A DNA stretch of 64,000 bases from Streptococcus entericus DSM 14446 (lineage in GTDB: Bacteria > Bacillota > Bacilli > Lactobacillales > Streptococcaceae), in the NCBI RefSeq assembly GCF_000380025.1, contig NZ_KB904178.1, forward strand, positions 62,178 to 126,177. The letters run 5' to 3'. The notes beneath the pieces were generated by a model. It made no database searches. It was not told the origin of the DNA and worked only from the letters and a program-made list of their open reading frames with translations. Shown in pieces: positions 58,044-64,000 of the stretch. A program made the translations under genes and the position numbers. Each line of letters starts with the position of its first letter. Within the stretch, counting starts at the first letter, position 1.

Positions 58044-59396
58044 TTACTCCAACCCAATCTCCGCACGTACAACATCAGCGATGGTATCCACATAGTAGTT
58101 CACCAACTCATCAGTCGGCGCCTCCGCCATGACACGAAGCAGGGGCTCAGTCCCACTCGGACGCACCAAAATCCGTCCATTACCTGCCATTTCTTCTTCC
58201 ATCTTGGTGATAATGGTGGCAATAGCAGGCACTTCCATCGCCTTGTCTTTCATACTATTATCCACACGGATATTAACCAATTTCTGCGGGAAAATATCAA
58301 CTTGACTGGCTAATTCGGACAAGGATTTGCCTGTTTCAGCCATGATTTTAGTCAGCTGGATGGCAGTCAACTGTCCATCACCCGTGGTGTTATAATCCAT
58401 GATAATGACATGTCCAGACTGCTCACCGCCCAAGTTATAACCACCGCGACGCATTTCTTCAACCACATAACGGTCACCAACAGCGGTCACCGCTTTGTCA
58501 ATACCTTCACGTTCCAAAGCCTTATGGAAACCAAGATTACTCATCACGGTCGTCACAATTGTGTTTTGGGCTAACTGACCCTTCTCCGCTAGGTATTTCC
58601 CGATGATAAACATAATTTTATCACCATCTACAATATCGCCGTTTTCATCAACCGCAATCAAGCGATCGCTATCACCGTCAAAGGCAAGACCAATAGCAGA
58701 GCCTGTCTCACGAACCGTTTGCTGAAGCTTTTCTGGGTGAGTTGAGCCGACACCATCGTTGATGTTAAGCCCATCAGGCTGATCACCAATAACAGTGATT
58801 TCCGCATTTAAGTCAAGGAAAATCGAACGAGCCGATGAGTAGGCTGCCCCGTGGGCGGCATCCAAGGTCACCTTCATACCAGCCAAATCGGCTCCAGTAG
58901 AAACTAAGAATTTTTCGTACTTTCGCAAGCCCTCTGGATAAGCCACTAAGGTCCCAAGACCCTCAGCTGACGGTCGTGGGAGGTCATCGTTTGGAGTGTC
59001 CAAGAGTGCTTCAATTTCAAGCTCCGTTTCATCAGCCAGTTTGAAACCGTCTGACCCAAAGAACTTGATACCATTGTCTTGAGCAGGGTTATGACTGGCT
59101 GAAATCATGACACCAGCGCTAGCATTTTCCGTCCGAACCAGATAAGACACTCCCGGCGTGGCTAAGACGCCCAGCTGGTAAACCTCGATACCAACTGAAA
59201 GAAGCCCAGCCACCAAAGCGGCCTCCAACATTTCCCCTGAGATACGGGTATCACGTGCGACAAAGACCTTTGGTTGCCCTTCTTCGTGCTGACTGAGGAC
59301 ATAGCCACCAAAGCGACCTAGTTTGAAGGCCAATTCTGGTGTCAATTCAACGTTTGCTTCTCCACGGACGCCATCCGTTCCAAAATATTTTCCCAT
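58044..59396 (-). CDS. glmM: Phosphoglucosamine mutase
   Basis: 450 aa. The phosphoserine is in [13 protein letters not shown] near 101, the metal loop is FDGDSDRLI near 240, and the sugar loop GGEQSGHV near 323. [12 protein letters not shown] near the C-terminus binds phosphate. It turns glucosamine 6-phosphate into glucosamine 1-phosphate for peptidoglycan. It is third in the conserved cdaA-cdaR-glmM cluster, where GlmM can inhibit CdaA. The 87-base leader contains GCGG-GTTA-CCGC, and no strong Shine-Dalgarno is visible. Confidence 0.96.
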   Translation of the reverse strand: MGKYFGTDGVRGEANVELTPELAFKLGRFGGYVLSQHEEGQPKVFVARDTRISGEMLEAALVAGLLSVGIEVYQLGVLATPGVSYLVRTENASAGVMISASHNPAQDNGIKFFGSDGFKLADETELEIEALLDTPNDDLPRPSAEGLGTLVAYPEGLRKYEKFLVSTGADLAGMKVTLDAAHGAAYSSARSIFLDLNAEITVIGDQPDGLNINDGVGSTHPEKLQQTVRETGSAIGLAFDGDSDRLIAVDENGDIVDGDKIMFIIGKYLAEKGQLAQNTIVTTVMSNLGFHKALEREGIDKAVTAVGDRYVVEEMRRGGYNLGGEQSGHVIIMDYNTTGDGQLTAIQLTKIMAETGKSLSELASQVDIFPQKLVNIRVDNSMKDKAMEVPAIATIITKMEEEMAGNGRILVRPSGTEPLLRVMAEAPTDELVNYYVDTIADVVRAEIGLE

Positions 59397-59483
59397 TTTT
59401 CTTATGCGGTAACCCGCTTCTCACTTTCTTTTTGTTTTTTGTTTCCTAACTCATGCCATATTTGTTATGGAAAGGTTTGATCA

Positions 59484-60446
59484 CTACTTTTTGGTCACTT
59501 TCAGTTTAACGTCGATAACTTCTGGCGTTACTTTGACCCCTTCAGCAGATAAGGTTAAGGTTTTTCGCGTATCTTTCTTGATATCAGAAATATCAATCGT
59601 TACTAAAACGCGATCTGTCTCATCTAAGGCTTCCTGACTGCCTGAAATAATCACCTCACTGAACCCTAATTCATAATTGATATGAGACAGACTACTATCC
59701 AGTTGCCCAGTTAGCTCAACAACCAAAGGAACTGTTTTGGTTAATTTTCGCAAATTAACTGTTAATTCCGCTTTCGCAGGGGTGATAATTGCCGGCAAAA
59801 TCGTGCCTTGCTCAGAAACAGCTTGCAAGGTGACCGATTCTTTAACTTGGTCTTTTGATAGGCTTGTCTCATCAGGCAGGCTAGCAATCACACGAGCAAT
59901 CTGACCAATTGTGTTTTCATCACTGGTGACTGCAACATCAGAAACATCCAGACTAGCTGACTCGTATACATAACCTGGCATCACCCGTTCCTCATTAACC
60001 ACTGCTTCGACAGGGAAATTTTTTGTCACCCGTTTACCGAGCGTAACAGTCATGGTTGCTGGTCGAACTTCAGCGGTCACATCGCTGGGTAAATCCCTCA
60101 CATCCAAGCTCACTTTAGTGGTGCCTTCAGTCAGTTTGGTTAAATCAGCAACAACCTTAAATTGCCGTGTATCTGGGTTGATTTCAGAATCTAATTTGAC
60201 ACGATTGGTCGATGCCAAATAAACTTCTGCTTCGTAGGAGTAGCCGCTGATAAAATACTCATCGCTATTGTATTTGATATCAATCGGAACATTTTCTAAA
60301 GTATGCGTGTAGGTTTCAGTTAACAGGTTGATACGATTGCTGCTGCCATTATAGGCAACTGTTTTTGCAGTTAAAAATAATAGCAGAGCAAAAACTAAAG
60401 AAACAACTGCCAAGCCAGAACGTTTTAGAGTAAACCAATTTCTCAT
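59484..60446 (-). CDS. cdaR: CdaA regulator CdaR (YbbR-domain protein)
   Basis: 320 aa. One N-terminal membrane helix (about 11-29) is followed by extracytoplasmic YbbR repeats of about 80 residues, recognisable by recurring VPIDIKY, FPVEAVVNEE and VPLVVELTGQ starts. CdaR contacts the diadenylate cyclase CdaA and modulates it. One base separates it from the cdaA stop, so the two are translated together. Confidence 0.92.
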   Translation of the reverse strand: MRNWFTLKRSGLAVVSLVFALLLFLTAKTVAYNGSSNRINLLTETYTHTLENVPIDIKYNSDEYFISGYSYEAEVYLASTNRVKLDSEINPDTRQFKVVADLTKLTEGTTKVSLDVRDLPSDVTAEVRPATMTVTLGKRVTKNFPVEAVVNEERVMPGYVYESASLDVSDVAVTSDENTIGQIARVIASLPDETSLSKDQVKESVTLQAVSEQGTILPAIITPAKAELTVNLRKLTKTVPLVVELTGQLDSSLSHINYELGFSEVIISGSQEALDETDRVLVTIDISDIKKDTRKTLTLSAEGVKVTPEVIDVKLKVTKK

Positions 60447-60447
60447 C

Positions 60448-61278
60448 TCATCGCCCTCCCTTGATAACTGTTGTCCAGAAATTGGTAGTTTCTGGTGGTG
60501 TAACTAATTTTTCGCGGAGCACATCTTCCAACTCTTCCCAGGTCATATCATGCGTAAAGACATCCTTGTAGGTGAGGGATATGCCTCCTGTTTCCTCTGA
60601 TACCACGACGGTCATCGCATCTGAGACCTCAGATAGACCAATCGCTGCTCTGTGCCTGGTTCCAAATTCTTTAGCAATGTAAGAGGAATCAGACAAGGGT
60701 AGGTAGGATGACGCAGAAGCAATCTTATTTTCTCTAATGATCACAGCCCCATCGTGAAGCGGTGTATTGGGAATAAAAATGTTGATCAAGAGCTGACTGG
60801 AAATATCTGCATCTAAAGAAATGCCTGTTGCAATATATTCTTGTAAGGTTTGGGTGCGCTCAATCACTATCAAGCCACCAATACGTCTGGGTGCCATGTA
60901 CTTGACAGCACTGATGACAGCCGTCACTAAATTTTCCTCATGGCTAACTGTCTGTTGTTTAAGCAGGGATTGAGGTGTTCTGCCAAATTTTTCAAGAAAG
61001 CTCCTAATCTCAGGAGCAAAAATGACAACACCCGCAATCACACCGTAGGTCGTCACCTGATTCATCAGATAAGTAATCGTTGTCAAATCCAACAATTCCG
61101 CGACAAATCGCAAAAGGATAAAAAGACCGACACCCTGAACCAGCGACATGATTTTTGTGCCAGCTAAAGCTCTAATAAATCGATAAATCAACCAAGTGAC
61201 CAAAAAAAGGTCAACAAGATTGATAATAATTTCCCACGGGCTGGCAAACAAACTTTCTAATAATTGTTGATCTATCAA
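60448..61278 (-). CDS. cdaA: Diadenylate cyclase CdaA
   Basis: 276 aa from a TTG (61276-61278) that has GGGGGGAA just upstream. The ATG at 61294-61296 lies only about seven bases from the predicted transcription start, and the one at 61309-61311 lies in the -10 box, so both are unlikely. Three membrane helices (about 10-95) precede the DAC domain with LHDGAVII near 174 and GTRHRAAIGL near 208, the two catalytic motifs. It makes c-di-AMP, which controls potassium and osmolyte balance. First gene of cdaA-cdaR-glmM. Confidence 0.93.
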   Translation of the reverse strand: MIDQQLLESLFASPWEIIINLVDLFLVTWLIYRFIRALAGTKIMSLVQGVGLFILLRFVAELLDLTTITYLMNQVTTYGVIAGVVIFAPEIRSFLEKFGRTPQSLLKQQTVSHEENLVTAVISAVKYMAPRRIGGLIVIERTQTLQEYIATGISLDADISSQLLINIFIPNTPLHDGAVIIRENKIASASSYLPLSDSSYIAKEFGTRHRAAIGLSEVSDAMTVVVSEETGGISLTYKDVFTHDMTWEELEDVLREKLVTPPETTNFWTTVIKGGR

Positions 61279-61309
61279 ACCATTCCCCCCGTCCATCTTC
61301 TGTTGTTTC

Positions 61310-61318
61310 ATTATACCA
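61310..61318 (-). promoter_or_regulatory. cdaA-cdaR-glmM promoter (extended -10)
   Basis: Minus-strand TGGTATAAT gives a TGn-extended consensus -10 (61310-61315). The rnj terminator lies just upstream of it. Confidence 0.6.
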
Positions 61319-61328
61319 TAACCGACAC

Positions 61329-61351
61329 AAAAAAACCAGCTGGGCTGGCTT
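61329..61351 (-). terminator. Terminator between the RNase J gene and cdaA
   Basis: On the minus strand AAGCCAGC pairs with GCTGGTTT (one G-T pair), followed by a T run. It lies 166 bases after the RNase J stop; nothing gene-like is seen in between. Confidence 0.7.
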
Positions 61352-61516
61352 GTCATCGCGACAGAAGAATAAGAAAAGGCACTGGCAACTGTACATCTGT
61401 TACAAGTGCTTTTCAAAGATTCTCAGAACATCAATTTTCGAGACATTGTTGCGTTCATCTAACTGTCATGACTTTTTTAGATGTGCTTAAAATCTACTAA
61501 GTTGAGAACTAGCACC

Positions 61517-63178
61517 TTAACGCACTTCCATAATCACAGGCAAAATAGATGGGCGACGTTTGGTCTGATCGTAAAGATACTTGCTTAATTTATCACGAAC
61601 CAAGTTTTTCAACTCACTCCAGTCAAAATCTGGCTGACTCAGATAGGTCTCAACCGTCTGGTTAACGAGCTCTGCACTATCATAGAGAATGTCTTTGTTC
61701 TTTTTCACATAAACAAAGCCACGCGTATGGAATTTTGCCTTAGAAATAATCTTTTTCTGGCGTTTGTTAATGGTCATGGCAACGATGAAAATACCTTCTT
61801 CAGAGAGGATCTGGCGATCGCGGAGGACAACACTTCCCAAATCACCCATGGCATTGCCATCAATCATCACATCACCAGAAGGAACGGAACCTTCGTGCAA
61901 GAAGCCTTCTTCTCCTAAAACCATACGGTTGCCTTTTTTCATGATGTAGATATGCTCTGGCAAATGACCGATATCCATGGCTAGGTCTGCATGTGCAGCC
62001 AGTTCACGGTATTCCCCTTGAACGGGAAAGAGATAGGTCGGTTTTAGCAAGTTAATCAAGAGTTGCAAATCTCGTGCATTAGCATGACCAGATACACGCA
62101 TGTGCTTAGCAATGGACTTAACAGAACCGCCTGCCTTGTAAATAAGGTTAGCCACTCTTGCCACCATAGCTTCCTTAGCAACTGACGGTGTAGTCACGAT
62201 ATAAACCAAATCGCCATCTTTAATATTGACATAACGGTGACGACCCTGCGCCATCTTACTCAAAGAGTTTATCGGCTCACCCATACGACCATTTTCAAGG
62301 ATAATCAGCTCATGGTCCTCGTAGTTCGCCATATCTGCCACTTTGATAATCAAACGCTCATCAGCTAAAGAGAGCTTTTTCAACCGAATCCCTGTGCGAA
62401 TAATATTTTCCACATCATAGCCTGTCAAGACGACACGGCGACCGTTGTTGGCGGCAGCATCAAAGACCTGCTGGATACGAGACAAGTTGCTGGCTACAGC
62501 AGCCACAATAATTCTGCCTTCCCAATTGCTAATGACCCGATTGATTTCAGCGCCAACTTCTGATTCGCTGGCAATTTGGACCTTGCTTTCAGCATTGGCA
62601 GAATCTGCCAAGAGAGCCAAAACGCCCTCACGACCAATCTCTGCCAAACGGGCAAAATCAGTCTGGTAAAGCGGGCTTGCCGCTTGGTCAAATTTAAAGT
62701 CCCCTGTGTAGACAATGTTGCCTTTAGGCGTTGACAAAACAATTCCCAGGCTCTCTGGAATAGAGTGAGTTGTCTTGAAAAAGGATACCGTACTATCGCC
62801 AAACTCAATTTCTGTCTCTGCATTGACCACATGATAATCTTCAAAGCGCTTAAAGAGATTAGCATTTTTCACAAAAAGCTTGGCCAATTCAATGGTCAAT
62901 TCTGACCCAAAAACAGGCACCTTGATATGCTGGAGCACATACGGCAGGGCTCCGATAGCATCCGCATGACCGTGGGTGAGGAAAATCCCTTGGACACGCT
63001 TTTTGTTCTCAATCAAATAGTCCAGGTTAGGAATCACAACATCAACGCCCAACTGCTCACTTTCAGGATACTTAACACCTGTATCAAGGATAAAAATCGA
63101 CTCACCGATTTCCACCACATAAAAATTCTTTCCGATTTCACGGACACCGCCCAAGGCGATGATATTAACTGCTGTCAC
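61517..63178 (-). CDS. rnjB: Ribonuclease J2
   Basis: 553 aa from the GTG at 63176-63178, which has AAAGGAG at ideal distance; an ATG six codons earlier would put that site inside the gene. Metallo-beta-lactamase fold with beta-CASP domain. The metal motif is THGHADAIGA near 69-78 where RNase J1 has HGHEDHIGG, and PVQGEYR near 386 replaces J1's PVHGEYR, so two catalytic His are missing. TTHSIPES, TGDFKFD and SGHANARD are in place. These changes mark the less active J2 subunit, which pairs with J1 in mRNA decay. Confidence 0.9.
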   Translation of the reverse strand: MTAVNIIALGGVREIGKNFYVVEIGESIFILDTGVKYPESEQLGVDVVIPNLDYLIENKKRVQGIFLTHGHADAIGALPYVLQHIKVPVFGSELTIELAKLFVKNANLFKRFEDYHVVNAETEIEFGDSTVSFFKTTHSIPESLGIVLSTPKGNIVYTGDFKFDQAASPLYQTDFARLAEIGREGVLALLADSANAESKVQIASESEVGAEINRVISNWEGRIIVAAVASNLSRIQQVFDAAANNGRRVVLTGYDVENIIRTGIRLKKLSLADERLIIKVADMANYEDHELIILENGRMGEPINSLSKMAQGRHRYVNIKDGDLVYIVTTPSVAKEAMVARVANLIYKAGGSVKSIAKHMRVSGHANARDLQLLINLLKPTYLFPVQGEYRELAAHADLAMDIGHLPEHIYIMKKGNRMVLGEEGFLHEGSVPSGDVMIDGNAMGDLGSVVLRDRQILSEEGIFIVAMTINKRQKKIISKAKFHTRGFVYVKKNKDILYDSAELVNQTVETYLSQPDFDWSELKNLVRDKLSKYLYDQTKRRPSILPVIMEVR

Positions 63179-63317
63179 ACTATTCTCCTTTATCATTTTG
63201 GTAAATACTTGAAGAGCGAGTTTGTTTTAATCAGACCAACAAGCCTCGACCACTTCTTCAGACAAACGGTCCTTAATCAGCTGTGCTAGCATTAAGTCGA
63301 TTTACTGTCGCGCAAAC

Positions 63318-63351
63318 AAAAAGTTGCATACATGGTTAGTATACAACTTTT
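63318..63351 (-). terminator. Terminator of the FMN-binding protein gene
   Basis: On the minus strand AAAAGTTGTATAC pairs with GTATGCAACTTTT around a seven-base loop and runs into T's. It lies 38 bases after the stop of the gene at 63389. Confidence 0.75.
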
Positions 63352-63388
63352 CACAAATTATTTCAAATCCTAAATCATCTGAGATTGC

Positions 63389-63844
63389 CTAGGTAATACT
63401 TCGCGCGGTCTCTGAGCGACCTTCTCCGATAGAAAAAACATACTTGTGCCCTTGTGTCAAACTGTGGTAGAAACCAACTCCTTCATAAAGCTGAAAAACT
63501 TCGATGTCTTCCTGCTTCTTATGATCTGGGTAAACATAATTAACATAAGGATTACCCGCAAGTAAATCGTAAAGTCGGTCAGGACCAACTGGTCGTACCT
63601 TGCCCTCTATACGAATGACCTGAATCAAATAGTCTTCTTGGCTCATCGCCGTGACAGCCACATTCGGATTTGTCGCAACCTGTTTGAAAAACTTGGTCTC
63701 AGGACTCGTCATAAAGAAAATACCTTGTTCATTTGCCACACCGATGTGAAAATGTCTGGCATGTGGCATGCCTGACTCGTCCACAGTCGCAAATACAGCG
63801 ACCCCCATGTCTTCTAAAATGCCTAAAATGTCTTTGACGTCCAT
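63389..63844 (-). CDS. Pyridoxamine 5'-phosphate oxidase family (FMN-binding split-barrel) protein
   Basis: 151 aa from MDVKDILGILEDMG with GGTGGA upstream; the longer frame upstream crosses the promoter. The split-barrel pattern VAVFATVDESGMPHARHFHI near 14-33, then GIFFMTSPETKFFKQVATNPNVAVT, is that of small general-stress FMN-binding proteins, not of true PdxH. It probably binds FMN or heme and reduces an unknown substrate. It has an extended -10 promoter upstream and a terminator downstream, so it stands alone. Confidence 0.82.
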   Translation of the reverse strand: MDVKDILGILEDMGVAVFATVDESGMPHARHFHIGVANEQGIFFMTSPETKFFKQVATNPNVAVTAMSQEDYLIQVIRIEGKVRPVGPDRLYDLLAGNPYVNYVYPDHKKQEDIEVFQLYEGVGFYHSLTQGHKYVFSIGEGRSETARSIT

Positions 63845-63878
63845 TGATATCCACCCTTTGCAATCGTTTTCTACATCG

Positions 63879-63887
63879 ATTATACCA
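63879..63887 (-). promoter_or_regulatory. Promoter of the FMN-binding protein gene
   Basis: Minus-strand TGGTATAAT, with the -10 at 63879-63884. An inverted repeat ATACC/GGTAT (63882-63899, eight-base loop) overlaps it and may be an operator. Confidence 0.5.
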
Positions 63888-63949
63888 TATTTCAGGTATT
63901 TTAGGAAGTATTTCACAAAAAAGTTATCCCTGTGACGTCTTATCTAACA

Positions 63950-64000
63950 TTACGGCCAGTCCTGAAACCAGGCATCACCAGTCAACTCATTCCATTTATA
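63950..64000 (-). CDS. Possible 3' end of an unidentified gene
   Basis: The minus strand has an open frame from the window edge reading YKWNELTGDAWFQDWP and then a TAA stop. The composition (aromatic, Trp-rich) looks protein-like, but 16 codons are too few to name a family or to be sure it is coding. Confidence 0.3.
   Translation of the reverse strand, partial: YKWNELTGDAWFQDWP

Noticed and set aside
61352-61516. Gene or RNA in the gap between the RNase J2 stop and its terminator
   Set aside because: No open frame with ribosome-binding site and no clear structure beyond the terminator.

Overview
The window is a low-G+C Firmicutes chromosome segment, and the gene content and order point firmly to the genus Streptococcus. 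Diagnostic blocks are pstS-pstC-pstA-pstB-pstB-phoU followed by rsmF-like/IMPase/UPF0223/spxA, the rapZ-yvcK-whiA trio, cdaA-cdaR-glmM, mltG-greA, the non-phosphorylating gapN, RNase J2 and a YidC2-type insertase. I cannot fix the species from sequence alone. There are no rRNA, tRNA, CRISPR, prophage or intact insertion sequences. It is mostly a housekeeping region read on the minus strand, with a few plus-strand islands.

Layout: 1-1457 holds the start of a galactose/glucose ABC importer (mglA edge fragment, mglB) behind a promoter loaded with inverted repeats and a catabolite site. 1577-2071 is a small orphan membrane protein. 2159-6396 is a methionine module (homocysteine methyltransferase/MTHFR fusion plus metE) behind a perfect MET-box. 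6745-14411 is a beta-glucoside operon (licT, PTS IIBCA, two GH1 6-phospho-beta-glucosidases, a HAD and a histidine phosphatase), with LicT antiterminator sites in front of both licT and the PTS gene. 14486-18943 holds pepN, an MFS transporter and what looks like the truncated end of a lanthionine synthetase. 19040-28109 carries the phosphate importer and the rsmF/IMPase/spxA/ribF block. 28157-30975 is whiA-yvcK-rapZ. 31089-35178 is a plus-strand glutamine-type ABC transporter with two tandem receptor-permease fusions and one ATPase, with a GlnR-type box upstream. 35277-39251 has a polysaccharide deacetylase, a tRNA methyltransferase, a GIY-YIG protein, gapN and a small unknown. 39480-47204 is greA, mltG, murC, an unknown and a SNF2 helicase. 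47303-48620 is acyP-yidC. 48638-57718 is a GT-C-like membrane protein, thiI, cysteine desulfurase, TIGR01906, a HAD phosphatase, nucleotidyltransferase, unknown, NUDIX, acyl-ACP thioesterase and hemW. 58044-61278 is glmM-cdaR-cdaA. 61517-63178 is RNase J2, followed by an FMN-binding protein and the last codons of an unidentified gene.

How it fits together: sugar uptake (mgl, bgl) carries candidate CcpA sites, the bgl operon adds antitermination by its own LicT, methionine synthesis is under a MET-box, and nitrogen uptake under a GlnR-type box with a weaker CodY-like match. Cell envelope functions (mltG, murC, glmM, cdaA/cdaR, deacetylase, GT-C protein, yidC) and RNA functions (rsmF, thiI, TrmN6-like, RNase J2) make up most of the rest.

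The most unusual signals are: (i) a dispersed intergenic element in three copies (about 39260-39471, 43852-44085, 57801-58034) with imperfect terminal inverted repeats and a modular interior in which hairpins differ in sequence but keep pairing, joined by a conserved spacer; (ii) three genes (rsmF-like, ribF, hemW) whose start codon sits 6-7 bases after a good -10 box, so their mRNAs may be leaderless; (iii) a lanthionine-synthetase-like remnant behind an intact strong promoter; (iv) altered catalytic residues in one PstB and in RNase J.
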